This document shows positions 27,292 to 35,785 of a DNA stretch of 64,000 nucleotides, in pieces. Numbering within the stretch: position 1 is the first letter of the stretch; the number at the start of each line of letters is the position of its first letter. Location: contig PAIP01000017.1 in NCBI GenBank assembly GCA_002704915.1, forward strand, positions 29,377 through 93,376. Direction: 5' to 3'. A program made the translations under genes and the position numbers. Below the pieces are notes generated by a model. It was not told where the DNA came from. It was given only the letters and a program-made list of their open reading frames with translations, and did no database searches. The stretch comes from Parvularcula sp. (GTDB lineage Bacteria > Pseudomonadota > Alphaproteobacteria > Caulobacterales > Parvularculaceae).

Positions 27292-28013
27292 CACTTCGGT
27301 TCCTTGTTGTCACTGCGCCGGATAGGACCGTCGGATAAAAACCTCTCCCAGAGGTCCGGTCGTCGCGTCCGCGTTATTTCTTGCCGCTTCTCGCGCCGCC
27401 ATTCGGCGATTTTCTGATGATCGCCTGAAAGCAGCACCTCCGGGATGGCCCGGCCCTCGAATTCTCTCGGACGCGCATACTGGGGATATTCCAGAAGGCC
27501 GCCCTCAAAGCTTTCCTCCCCCAGGGAGGAAGCGGAGCCCAATACCCCCGGAATCAGCCGGACGCAAGCCTCGATCAGGGCCATGGCGGGGATTTCTCCC
27601 CCGGCGAGGACGAAATCCCCGATGGAGACCTCCTCGATGTCCCGGGCCGCGAAAATCCGCTCGTCCATGCCCTCAAACCGGCCGCAGAGGGCAATCACCC
27701 CGGGCCCGTGGGAAAGCTCCCTCGCCCGCCCTTGCGTGAAGGGCGCGCCCCGGGGCGTGAGGCAGAGAATGGGACGGTCGTTTCGGGGCACGGAATCAAT
27801 GGCGGCGGCCAGAATATCGGCCCGCATGACGAGCCCGGCCCCGCCCCCGGCGGGCGTATCGTCGACCGACCCGTATTTATTGTCGGAAAAATCCCGGAGG
27901 TTGACCGTGTCGAGACCCCACAAGCCCTCCGCCGCGGCCCGCCCGAGGACGGAGGCCGCAAGGGGCCCGGGAAAAAGCTCCGGAAAGAGGGTGAGAACGG
28001 TCGCGCGCCACAT
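27291..28013 (-). CDS. trmD: tRNA (guanine-N1)-methyltransferase TrmD
   Basis: TrmD methylates G37 of tRNAs for Leu, Pro and Arg to keep the reading frame. The 240-residue SPOUT/knot protein has [20 protein letters not shown] near residue 50, [12 protein letters not shown], and the SAM-knot region [16 protein letters not shown] start at ATG 28013 ([12 protein letters not shown]), not at 28052 where 13 extra residues would add no match. It lies 40 bases after the azoreductase stop. A degenerate copy of its first 50 codons lies at 29801-29949, between here and rimM. Confidence 0.96.
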   Translation of the reverse strand: MWRATVLTLFPELFPGPLAASVLGRAAAEGLWGLDTVNLRDFSDNKYGSVDDTPAGGGAGLVMRADILAAAIDSVPRNDRPILCLTPRGAPFTQGRARELSHGPGVIALCGRFEGMDERIFAARDIEEVSIGDFVLAGGEIPAMALIEACVRLIPGVLGSASSLGEESFEGGLLEYPQYARPREFEGRAIPEVLLSGDHQKIAEWRREKRQEITRTRRPDLWERFLSDGPIRRSDNKEPK

Positions 28014-28053
28014 GACGCGGGCTGAAATGGCACGCGGGCCGCCGGCGCGCAAG

Positions 28054-28734
28054 CTAGGAGGCGCGCGCCGGTTCTGCGCGGGCGTAATCCGGCACGCGTG
28101 AGGAGAGTTCCGTAACGAGTTCCGGGATCGCCGCGAAAGCGGCCTCCTTGGACGCGCGGTGACGCTCGTCGCCGAACTCCTGATATTCTATGCCCACATG
28201 ACGGATGTGATCTGCGCCGAGATATTTGGCGCAGGTCCGGATATGCGGCACGAGATGGCCGGCGCTTTCATTGAACCCGCCCGGTGCAAAGCCGAATTCG
28301 CCGCTCGATGTCAGCACCGCCAGCATTTTGCCGTTCAAGATCGGTTCGAGCGGTCGGTCGCCGCGGGCGAGGTCGAACGAAAACGTCTTGTTGATGCGGA
28401 TCACCTGATCGAACCACGCCTTCAGGGCGGCGGGCATGCCGTAATTATACATCGGTGTCGCGATGACGATGACGTCAGCGGCTTCGAGTTCGCCGATCAG
28501 TTCGTCCGACAGTTTCAGCACGGCTTTTTGTTCCGTGCTGCGCTCGCCCTTTTCGAACGCGGCGGCGAGGAAAGCTTGTGAGAGCGCCGGCGGGGGCGTT
28601 GCGCCGACATCCCGGCGGATGAGCCTGTCGTCCGGTCGTAAGGCGCGCCATTCGCAGACAAAGCGGTCGGCGAGGGCGCGGGTCAGGGAAGATGATGTGT
28701 TGGCGCTTGCATCCAGTCTTAAAAGCGTAGGCAT
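28054..28734 (-). CDS. azoR: FMN-dependent NADH-azoreductase
   Basis: Flavodoxin-fold quinone/azo reductase, two-electron reduction of quinones. The 226-residue protein shows PTLLRLDASANTSSSLTRAL at the start (the phosphate-binding loop), ATPMYNYGMPAALKAWFDQV and LTSSGEFGFAPG, as in AzoR/AcpD. It is divergent from a LysR regulator (160 bases between starts), a common pairing for quinone-inducible reductases; the regulator probably controls it. It ends just before trmD, whose original upstream neighbour it seems to have displaced. Confidence 0.92.
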   Translation of the reverse strand: MPTLLRLDASANTSSSLTRALADRFVCEWRALRPDDRLIRRDVGATPPPALSQAFLAAAFEKGERSTEQKAVLKLSDELIGELEAADVIVIATPMYNYGMPAALKAWFDQVIRINKTFSFDLARGDRPLEPILNGKMLAVLTSSGEFGFAPGGFNESAGHLVPHIRTCAKYLGADHIRHVGIEYQEFGDERHRASKEAAFAAIPELVTELSSRVPDYARAEPARAS

Positions 28735-28895
28735 TAGTGGTTCCTTTCGTCGGCCGGGAGGCGTTCGGCCCGGTTTTTATGTTGCGAATAAGTCATCTCT
28801 CGTTGGGCGATGAACAAGAAATGTGATTAAAATCAGCGGATTACAAAGGATAAATAATCATCGATAGCTGAAATAAATTCATCTATAAGGCGCTC

Positions 28896-29786
28896 ATGTT
28901 CGAAAGAATGCCATCGCCGTCTGCGCTGCGCACGTTCGAAGCCGCGGCGCGTCTCGGCAGTTTCAGGGCCGCCGCTGAGGAACTGGGGGTGACGCCGACG
29001 GCTGTGTCGCATCAGGTGCGCGCGCTCGAAAAGGCGCTCGGGATCGCCCTGTTTGCACGGCGTGCGCGTGCGGTCGCGTTGACCCAATCCGGAGATATCC
29101 TGGCGGTCGCCGTCGGCGGTGGTCTGTTGCAGATAAAGCAAGCTCTTGAGCGGATCACGGCGGCGCAGGCCACGCTCACGGTGACGACGACGCCGGCCTT
29201 TGCCGCGTTGCGGCTCGCGCCCCATCTGCCGGCGTTCTATGCGCGCCATCCGGAGATCAGCGTGCAATTGCTCACTGGCGCCGAGCCGGTGGATTTGCGC
29301 CGGGAGCGGCAAGTCGACATTGCGATTCGCTATGGAGGCTGTCCGTATCCGGAACTTCATGCAGTTCCGTTGCTGGGCGAAACGTTTGGCGCTTACGGCG
29401 CGCCCGGACTTGTTGAGACATTTTGTTCTCTCAAGGATGCGCCGCTGCTGGCGACGCGCTGGCGGCGACCGGTCTTGAAACATGTCGCCTGGAAGCAATG
29501 GCTCGTCGCTGCGGGCGAGGAGGCGCCGACGCCGGACTTGCGCGTTGTGACGTTTGACGAGGAATATTACGCGCTTCAGGCCGCTGTCGCCGGGCAGGGG
29601 CTGGTGCTGGCGAGTTCCGCGCTGGCCGGCGACATGGTGGCGCGAGGACTGCTTGCGCCCTACCGCCCGGAAATCCAGCTTCAAGGCGCGGAGTATGTCG
29701 CTCTGTGCCTGCCGGAGCGTTTTGAGGCGAAGCGCGTTCGCGACTTTATGCGCTGGCTGGAAGCGCATTTGAAAAAGGCCGATTAG
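28896..29786 (+). CDS. LysR-family transcriptional regulator (GcvA-like)
   Basis: A 296-residue regulator. The N-terminal helix-turn-helix is clear: PSALRTFEAAARLGSFRAAA, TAVSHQVRALEKALGIALFA, ALTQSGDILAV, residues 5-65. The rest is the periplasmic-binding-like effector domain with the GcvA-type features (TLTVTTTPAFAALRLAPHLP; LDLRRERQVDIAIRYGG). It is divergently transcribed from the azoreductase. The intergenic stretch (28735-28895) is AT-rich and should hold its operator. Effector unknown; a quinone or other azoreductase substrate is my guess. Confidence 0.92.
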   Translation: MFERMPSPSALRTFEAAARLGSFRAAAEELGVTPTAVSHQVRALEKALGIALFARRARAVALTQSGDILAVAVGGGLLQIKQALERITAAQATLTVTTTPAFAALRLAPHLPAFYARHPEISVQLLTGAEPVDLRRERQVDIAIRYGGCPYPELHAVPLLGETFGAYGAPGLVETFCSLKDAPLLATRWRRPVLKHVAWKQWLVAAGEEAPTPDLRVVTFDEEYYALQAAVAGQGLVLASSALAGDMVARGLLAPYRPEIQLQGAEYVALCLPERFEAKRVRDFMRWLEAHLKKAD

Positions 29787-29800
29787 GGCGTCGGCGGATT

Positions 29801-29949
29801 AGTGTCGTCCACCGAGCCGAATTTATTGTCGGAATAATCACGGATATGACCGTATCGTGGCTCCAAAGCCCCTCAGCAGCCGCCCGGCAGAGAACGGAGG
29901 CCGCCAAGGGCCCCGGAAAAAGGGTGAGAACGCTCGCCTGCCAGGTCAT
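29801..29949 (-). pseudogene. trmD: Degenerate 5' fragment of trmD
   Basis: Reading from ATG 29949 on the minus strand gives [20 protein letters not shown] then [14 protein letters not shown]. This aligns with the intact TrmD start ([12 protein letters not shown]..., [14 protein letters not shown]), except that the four-codon ELFP insert is missing. One base is then lost, and in the shifted frame IRDYSDNKFGSVDDT matches the intact [12 protein letters not shown]. Homology stops near 29801, at codon 50. About a fifth to a quarter of aligned bases differ, so the copy is old or came from a related genome. It lies between the LysR gene and the protease, on the path from rimM to trmD. Confidence 0.85.
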
Positions 29950-29993
29950 GGCCGGTCAGATGGCGCGGAGGGCGGTAGGGAGGCGAGTTTGCC

Positions 29994-31760
29994 TTACTCC
30001 TCGTATAGCTCCGGCGTCATGTTCCGGACCTTTATAGAGCGCTCGCATTTCGCCGGATCGCCTAGCGTCCTGGCGTGACAGTTGACGGAATTTTCTATGG
30101 ACGAAGCGACCTGCAAGACGGCCTGCGGCGCGATGCTCTGAAGGGCCGTCTGGACCTCTCCCTTTGCGGGCGCGTCGTTATCCGCCTTCCAGCTCAGGAC
30201 GCCAATAGAAAACTCATTATTCTCGATGCCGCATAGGCGCCGTTGAACAATGACCTCGTAAACGTTTATTTTTTTCGAATCGCTGTCCGGCTTTACATGT
30301 ATAGAGCTGAGCTGACGCTGACGGATGCTCTGCAGTTCCGTCTCGCCACGCCGTCTGTGATATAGCTGCAAGGGGCAATAGCCCCGGGTCTCCCAATCGA
30401 TTGCATAATCATAGGCGAAGAAAACATAGTGCCGGTCTTTCCGAAGCAAAAAGGAATAGGGGTAGTACTGGCCAAAATCCTCGATGAGAAAAGAAGGCCG
30501 GTTTTTTGCTTCTTTCCAAGCGTCATCGTCCTCCTCCTCCTCATCCTCATCTCCTTCTTTCTTCTGTTTTTCGGTCTCGATAAGATCCGTGGCGAAATGA
30601 ATGTAACGGGTCGCGAATTCAGGAAATTCAACTTTGTGGATGGCGACCTCGAAAGGCTTATCGTCGCTGACATCAATGTCTTTAAGTTTTTCGGGAATCT
30701 TGATTTCAGACTCGTCTATATCCGCATACATATAATACAAGGCGTGTGGAAACAAATCATCGGCCTTTGGCCACTTGTTCAGGCGTGTCGTCCATTCCGG
30801 AAAATAAACGCCTTCAAGGCGGTCCTCTTCAAGGTAAGGCGTAATCAGGTCGTAGATCACATCGACCCGCTGGGCGAGGCCGTCGCCATTCGAGAAACCT
30901 GAATAGGATGCATGCGAATTGATCCCCACGATGTCTCCATCTTTATCGAGCAATGGCCCGCCGCTGTTGCCGGGAGCAATGGCCATTCGATGAACAATAA
31001 GATTGTTGGCGACGGGATCTTTCGAGCGCTCGACCAGATCGATGGGCGCGATCATGGAGGAAATGACGCCCCGTTCAATCCGTGAAGCAGCGCTTTCTTC
31101 CATGACATTGGCGGTCAAGGTGTCTACAGGAAAGCCGATGCTGGCGACCGGATCGCCAGCGGAAAGCGCGAGCAGTTTTTCTTCATTGCCGAGCGGCAGG
31201 TTGGGGCCAAGCAGGTTTTCACCCGTTTCAGGATCGAAGGGATCGACGAACAGCAGCGCGCCGTCATGAGCCATGTCGAAAATCCTGAAAAAGCGGGGCG
31301 ATCGGATGCTCGAGTCAGGGTCAACCGGCTGGTATGTTTCAACCAGTTTTCGAAACCTCTCATAGCCGGAGTGGATTTTTGCGTTTCGAATACGCAGCGG
31401 TTTTCCCGTGTGGCGATTTAAAACTGAATACTCTTTTTCATTCGCATCGAAATCAAGTTCGGCTACAACATGGGCTGCTGTGGCGAGCACGCCGCGATCG
31501 CGATCGATTACGAAAGCGGCGCCGTAATGTTCATTGTTGTTGAGCACCATGTAGACCGACTTGTCGGCCTCTTTCAGAATTTCGCCTGGAATAACGGCTT
31601 TAAGAGCGGTGTCGGCGATCTGGCGCGTCTCGGCCAGTTCGGTCGACAGGTCTCGATAGCCCCGATCGGTGCTGAGCCTTGCGATCTCGCTGACGAGCAA
31701 GGCGAGCGCCAGCATGGATATTATAGCGACGGCGCCATATTTTTGAATGTTCACTCTCAC
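29994..31760 (-). CDS. Membrane-anchored trypsin-like serine protease with large C-terminal domain
   Basis: A 588-residue protein. Residues 10-28 form a transmembrane anchor (AVAIISMLALALLVSEIARL), probably putting the rest in the periplasm. The S1/DegP-like protease spans about 65-300, with His97 in ATAAHVVAE, Asp166 in MAHDGALLF and Ser266 in PGNSGGPL. The remaining 290 residues have no family I recognise and include an acidic run (about 405-425, GDEDEEEEDDDAW) and a Cys-containing end. No PDZ motif is evident. Start may be GTG 31760 or GTG 31754. It lies alone beside the trmD fragment. Confidence 0.8.
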   Translation of the reverse strand: MRVNIQKYGAVAIISMLALALLVSEIARLSTDRGYRDLSTELAETRQIADTALKAVIPGEILKEADKSVYMVLNNNEHYGAAFVIDRDRGVLATAAHVVAELDFDANEKEYSVLNRHTGKPLRIRNAKIHSGYERFRKLVETYQPVDPDSSIRSPRFFRIFDMAHDGALLFVDPFDPETGENLLGPNLPLGNEEKLLALSAGDPVASIGFPVDTLTANVMEESAASRIERGVISSMIAPIDLVERSKDPVANNLIVHRMAIAPGNSGGPLLDKDGDIVGINSHASYSGFSNGDGLAQRVDVIYDLITPYLEEDRLEGVYFPEWTTRLNKWPKADDLFPHALYYMYADIDESEIKIPEKLKDIDVSDDKPFEVAIHKVEFPEFATRYIHFATDLIETEKQKKEGDEDEEEEDDDAWKEAKNRPSFLIEDFGQYYPYSFLLRKDRHYVFFAYDYAIDWETRGYCPLQLYHRRRGETELQSIRQRQLSSIHVKPDSDSKKINVYEVIVQRRLCGIENNEFSIGVLSWKADNDAPAKGEVQTALQSIAPQAVLQVASSIENSVNCHARTLGDPAKCERSIKVRNMTPELYEE

Positions 31761-31951
31761 CGCCCCGAACTTTTACGGCGCGGACAATACTGCCGCGCCA
31801 ACCCCGGTTTATAGTAAACACAGGATTTTCGGTAATCTACCGAAAGTTTAGGCGATACAGGCTTGTGGGTTGAGAAAAGCCGGCGTCGGATTCTCGCAAA
31901 GCGTCCTTAGTGCGCAGCAAGTCTCGTCGCGAATTGGCGCTGCGCGACTGG

Positions 31952-33001
31952 TTACGCCGCGCTTGCATCCCGCTGTTGCTCTTCTTTCGCCAGGCGTTCG
32001 ACGAGCCTGTTGAACATGGTGACCCCGCGATCGTGCGCAGAGGGCAGGACGCGCGGCGCGTCGGTTTTGTCGATGATCTTTTGCTGCGCTTCGATCATTG
32101 TCTTGTCCTCCGCAAACGCCTTGGCGGCCAGGTTCATCAACAGATCGCGCACCTTCTCATCGCCATGGCGCACATGCGGTCCCCAGGAGAAGAAATAGCG
32201 GGATATCTTTTCGGTCATGGGCGTCACCGCCTGGCTGGTGAAAGTCACGCCGCCGATCGCGTCGTCTATGTGAGGCGGCGCATAGTCGCGCGCCTTGGCG
32301 TAACCGACAGGATAATCCCCACCGGTCATCACAAGCACGCCGGGAATAAGATAGTCGTACGTTCTCCAGGTGTCGGAAGGGGCTCCATTGCCGGCCGCCC
32401 GTTTACGGCCAGGAGAAGCTTCTATCCAGCGCGAAAACCGAACGCCGCGATCGAGCGGCGCGACCGTCGGCGTCGAAATGGCGAACTGCTCTCCGGGGCC
32501 GAAACTCTCGGCATGAACAAATGTCAGATGGCTGAAGTCGCATAGATTGTCATTGATGAGACGCGCTTCCGCATCGTAATCGAGTTGGCCGCGTCCCAAT
32601 ATGTAATCCGGATTGTCGAAACCGACTGCAGGCGGAATGAGCGTTTCATCCGCCAGTTCCGGCGCGCCCATCCAGACCCAGATCCAGCTATGTCTATCGA
32701 CGACCGGATAACTTTTGATCCGCGCGGTTTCCGGAACCTTGTCCTGGCCGGGTATCTCTGCAACGCGCCCGTCCCGTTCATAAAGAAAGCCGTGATACAT
32801 GCACCGGATCTTGTCGCCTTCGCATCTTCCAAGCGACAAGGGCGCAAGGCGATGGATGCACCGGTCTTCAAGAGCGGTGAGGACGCCCTGCTCATTGCGC
32901 CAGATGACGATGGGCTCGCCTAAAATATCTATCGCAAATGGTTTTCCGGCCTCGAGGTCTTGAGTCCAGGACGCGACATACCAGGCGTTGCGAACATACA
33001 T
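31952..33001 (-). CDS. Rieske non-haem iron oxygenase (VanA-like)
   Basis: Oxygenase component for O-demethylation or ring hydroxylation of aromatic acids, cytoplasmic. The 349-residue protein has the Rieske [2Fe-2S] ligands Cys48, His50, Cys67 and His70 (RCIHRLAPLS ... CMYHGF) and the mononuclear-iron motif DNLCDFSHLTFVH with His158, His163 and bridging Asp155. It resembles vanillate demethylase VanA. No reductase (VanB-like) gene is near, so its electron donor must be elsewhere. It is divergent from a TetR regulator with a palindrome in the 47-base gap. Confidence 0.9.
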   Translation of the reverse strand: MYVRNAWYVASWTQDLEAGKPFAIDILGEPIVIWRNEQGVLTALEDRCIHRLAPLSLGRCEGDKIRCMYHGFLYERDGRVAEIPGQDKVPETARIKSYPVVDRHSWIWVWMGAPELADETLIPPAVGFDNPDYILGRGQLDYDAEARLINDNLCDFSHLTFVHAESFGPGEQFAISTPTVAPLDRGVRFSRWIEASPGRKRAAGNGAPSDTWRTYDYLIPGVLVMTGGDYPVGYAKARDYAPPHIDDAIGGVTFTSQAVTPMTEKISRYFFSWGPHVRHGDEKVRDLLMNLAAKAFAEDKTMIEAQQKIIDKTDAPRVLPSAHDRGVTMFNRLVERLAKEEQQRDASAA

Positions 33002-33021
33002 TGCGCTTCCTCCGCATTTTA

Positions 33022-33036
33022 TATAACAATGTTATA
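33022..33036. promoter_or_regulatory. Candidate TetR operator palindrome
   Basis: TATAAC-AAT-GTTATA is a perfect inverted repeat in the 47-base gap between the oxygenase start (33001) and the regulator start (33049). It overlaps AT-rich sequence usable as a -10 for either gene, so one regulator dimer there could repress both promoters. Confidence 0.7.
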
Positions 33037-33048
33037 GAAGGGGCGAAT

Positions 33049-33615
33049 ATGTCAAGACGCGCTGCAAACAGGGTGAAGTCCCATGACGGCCTCGGGCGCG
33101 ACGCCATCGTGCAGGCTGCTTTCGAGCTGATGGAGAAAGCGGGATTTGACGGGTTCAATATGCGCGGGCTCGCCAAGGAACTCGGGGTTCAGGCGCCGAC
33201 CATCTATTGGCATGCGGGCGACAAGGGTGAAATCATTCGCCTGATGGCCGCCGAGATATATGGCGAAGCCTATGAGAGCGTCGCCGAAACGGGTGACTGG
33301 CGGGATTGGCTCCTCTCCTTCGGGCGCGCTTTTCGCGTGTCGCTCGCCAAGCGCAAGGACTCGGCGCGGATATGTGTCTCGGCTTCGCAGCCGGTTGAGG
33401 ACGCTCCGGCGCGTGCGGAAAAAATTACGAAAGCGCTGGTGGAGGCCGGCCTAGATCGCAATACGGCGCTTTCCCGTCTTGCGGCGATCATGTCCTTTAC
33501 ACTGGGGCTTGCCTGTTACGAACAAAGTGAAGCCGTTCGGCTTCACCTGGAAGCCATGGTGGATTTTGACGAGGTTTTTGAATCGGGTTTGCAGGCGCTG
33601 GTCCGCGGTTTTTAA
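33049..33615 (+). CDS. TetR-family transcriptional regulator
   Basis: A 188-residue regulator. The N-terminal helix-turn-helix is visible: RDAIVQAAFELMEKAGFDGF, MRGLAKELGVQAPTIYWHAG (residues about 20-62). The C-terminal ligand domain is helical and includes a TetR_C-like WRDWLLSFGRAFRV segment. Start is ATG 33049, giving MSRRAANRVK; the longer frame from 32938 overlaps the oxygenase start. By its divergent position and the palindrome, it most likely controls the oxygenase and itself. Its stop is five bases from the rimM stop on the other strand. Confidence 0.9.
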   Translation: MSRRAANRVKSHDGLGRDAIVQAAFELMEKAGFDGFNMRGLAKELGVQAPTIYWHAGDKGEIIRLMAAEIYGEAYESVAETGDWRDWLLSFGRAFRVSLAKRKDSARICVSASQPVEDAPARAEKITKALVEAGLDRNTALSRLAAIMSFTLGLACYEQSEAVRLHLEAMVDFDEVFESGLQALVRGF

Positions 33616-33619
33616 GCGC

Positions 33620-34141
33620 TCAGTCCGGCGTTTCGATGGCGCTGCGCGCGACAGTGATTTTTTTCTGGCTTATGCGGATTTCCGGCACGGCTTCTTTCGT
33701 AAACGGAACCAGCCTTAAGCCTTTGACGCCGGGAATGTTCGCGAGTTCGATCAGGTCGCCGGCGCCGAAATTATAAACAGCCTTTACCACCCCCATGGGC
33801 GCGCCGTCTTCATCGAAGACGTTGAGACCGACGAGATCGTCGAGGTAAAACTCGTCTTCCTCGGGAGAGGGCAGCGCGCTTCGATCCACATAAAGCTGCA
33901 CGCCTTTTAACGCTTCGGCATCTTCGCGGCTTTCGATTTCGGGCGCGCTTGCGATGACAAAACCGTCGCCGAGAACTTTTACGATGGCCAGCGTGAAGCT
34001 GCGCGCGCGGTCTTCCGTTTCGACAGGACCATAGGCGGCGACGCCGTCAGGCGTTTCGGTGAAGGTCTTGATTTTTGTGTGGCCTTTAACCCCGTGCGCG
34101 CCGGCGAAAGCGCCAAGGCAGACACGCGGCGCCTCGCTCAT
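33620..34141 (-). CDS. rimM: Ribosome maturation factor RimM
   Basis: RimM binds S19 and assists 30S head assembly. The 173-residue protein has the N-terminal domain (PRVCLGAFAGAHGVKGHTKI) and the PRC-barrel (EDEFYLDDLVGLNVFDEDG ... FGAGDLIELAN). I start at ATG 34141, which overlaps the MFS stop (ATGA). Thus it is translationally coupled to a drug-efflux gene instead of to rpsP and trmD. It faces the TetR gene tail-to-tail with 4 bases between. Loss of the usual order is part of the broken rpsP operon. Confidence 0.93.
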   Translation of the reverse strand: MSEAPRVCLGAFAGAHGVKGHTKIKTFTETPDGVAAYGPVETEDRARSFTLAIVKVLGDGFVIASAPEIESREDAEALKGVQLYVDRSALPSPEEDEFYLDDLVGLNVFDEDGAPMGVVKAVYNFGAGDLIELANIPGVKGLRLVPFTKEAVPEIRISQKKITVARSAIETPD

Positions 34142-35379
34142 TCGGCGGGCTCCGGCTCGTGCTCGCCGACGCCGAAGAGCTTGCCGTTCTCGGTCCAGGC
34201 GATGAGGCTTGCGCCAACGACGCCCAGGACCACGAAGCCGATCACCATGGGCGTTGTCGTGCCGTTGAACTGCGCGCCGATAATTCCGCCAAGAAGGCCG
34301 GCGATGGTCGTGCCGGCGAAACCGTTGATCGCCGCCGCCGAACCGGCATTGTGGCCCATGGGCTCCATGGCGAGCGCCGTGGCGTTGGGACCGATGAAGC
34401 CCATGCACAGAAACGACGCCATCATGCAAATCGTGAAGATGAGCAGGCTTTCTCCGATGGTCGCCAGAACCAGCAGGTGCAAGGTATTGGCGGTGATGAA
34501 AACGAACATGGCGCCATGGGAAAGCCGGCGCATGCCAAAGCGTGAGACGAGCCGCGAATTGGTGAGCGTCGAGACCGCGAAAGCGCTTGCGATGACCGCG
34601 AAGACAAGCGTGAACCGGTCGCCAAGTTCAAAGACGTCCAGAAATACCTGTTCGGCCGAGCTGATATAGCTGAACACCGTGCCGAAAAAACAAGCCGCCG
34701 CCAGCGTATAGCCGATGGAAATCTTGTTCGTGACGAAGATCAGATAGGACGCGATAATGGGCTGCAGACGCAGAGGTTTCCTGTCCTCAGGCGCCATGGT
34801 TTCCGGAAGGCGAAACACGGCCCACAGGCCGAAGAGCGCGCCAAAGGCAAGAAGCGCGATGAAGATCCAGCGCCAGGGCGCCGCGAACAGGATGAGCTGT
34901 CCGAGACCCGGCGCCAGAATTGGCGCCGCCATGAAAATGGTGATGGCGAGCGACATGACTTCGGCCATGCGCCGGCCCGAACACTGGTCGCGCACGATAG
35001 CGACGGCGGCGACGCGGGTGGCCGCGGTGGCGACGCCCTGAAAGGCGCGTGCGGCGAGAAACAGGGTGAAGGATGAGGCGACGATCGAGAGCAGCGATCC
35101 CGCCGTATAGCCCGCAAGCGACCAGAGCAGGACGCGCTTGCGACCGAAACGGTCGACGATGGGGCCGAAGAAAAGCTGTGCGATCCCGTTCGCCAACACA
35201 TAGACGATGATGATCAATTGACGGTCATTGGGGTGCGCCGCGCCCAGCTCATCGCCAATAATGCCGAGCGCCGGGAGCATGATGTCGACCGCAAGCGCAT
35301 TCAGCCCCATCGACGCGGCGACGATGGCGACCAGCTCCCAGAAGGGCAGGCGGGGTTTGTCTGGCGCCGCGACGGTCAT
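34138..35379 (-). CDS. MFS drug-efflux transporter (Bcr/CflA type)
   Basis: A 413-residue, twelve-helix exporter of the DHA1 group. Visible: N-terminal helix with LNALAVDIMLPALGIIGDEL (motif D region), the loop 2-3 motif FFGPIVDRFGRKRVLLWSLA (motif A), and AFQGVATAATRVAAVAIVRD (motif B). Bcr/CflA members export bicyclomycin, chloramphenicol and sulphonamides; the substrate is not fixed by sequence. It precedes rimM with a four-base overlap, so both are on one transcript. Confidence 0.9.
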   Translation of the reverse strand: MTVAAPDKPRLPFWELVAIVAASMGLNALAVDIMLPALGIIGDELGAAHPNDRQLIIIVYVLANGIAQLFFGPIVDRFGRKRVLLWSLAGYTAGSLLSIVASSFTLFLAARAFQGVATAATRVAAVAIVRDQCSGRRMAEVMSLAITIFMAAPILAPGLGQLILFAAPWRWIFIALLAFGALFGLWAVFRLPETMAPEDRKPLRLQPIIASYLIFVTNKISIGYTLAAACFFGTVFSYISSAEQVFLDVFELGDRFTLVFAVIASAFAVSTLTNSRLVSRFGMRRLSHGAMFVFITANTLHLLVLATIGESLLIFTICMMASFLCMGFIGPNATALAMEPMGHNAGSAAAINGFAGTTIAGLLGGIIGAQFNGTTTPMVIGFVVLGVVGASLIAWTENGKLFGVGEHEPEPAE

Positions 35380-35482
35380 GACCGGGGCCTACTCGCACGC
35401 GCAGCATTTGGCAATAAGCAAGGGATAGGACTTCGCCCGAAACCACATTAGGCTTCCCATCCCTCAGGAGGGAGGAGGCCTG

Positions 35483-35776
35483 ATGACCGACGATCAGCCG
35501 TTAGAGAACGCCTCAGCGCGCCAGGAGGATCGGGCGCGGCGCTATTGGCGCGAGAATGTGAAACTCCTGCTCGTTCTGCTCAGCATCTGGTTCATTGTCT
35601 CCTTTGGCGCGGGAATTCTTTTTGTCGATGCGCTGAACGCCGTGAAGATCGGCGGGTTCAAGCTCGGCTTCTGGTTCGCCCAGCAGGGCTCCATCGTCGT
35701 CTTTGTCATTCTGATCTTCGTTTATGCTTTCCGCATGAAAAAGATCGACAAGCGCTTCGGCGCGTCGGGCAAGTAA
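35483..35776 (+). CDS. DUF4212 small membrane protein (symporter partner)
   Basis: A 97-residue protein with two hydrophobic helices (LLLVLLSIWFIVSFGAGILF; GSIVVFVILIFVYAFRM), residues about 28-50 and 68-88. DUF4212 proteins are encoded directly before VC_2705-type sodium:solute symporters and are thought to be their small subunit. Here the symporter starts ten bases after the stop. GGAGGAGG precedes the ATG. Confidence 0.93.
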   Translation: MTDDQPLENASARQEDRARRYWRENVKLLLVLLSIWFIVSFGAGILFVDALNAVKIGGFKLGFWFAQQGSIVVFVILIFVYAFRMKKIDKRFGASGK

Positions 35777-35785
35777 GGCGGTCTC

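Noticed and set aside
31910..32545. 211-codon plus-strand frame in the oxygenase gene
   Set aside because: Overlaps a gene with complete Rieske and iron motifs; the translation is Arg-rich with no domain.
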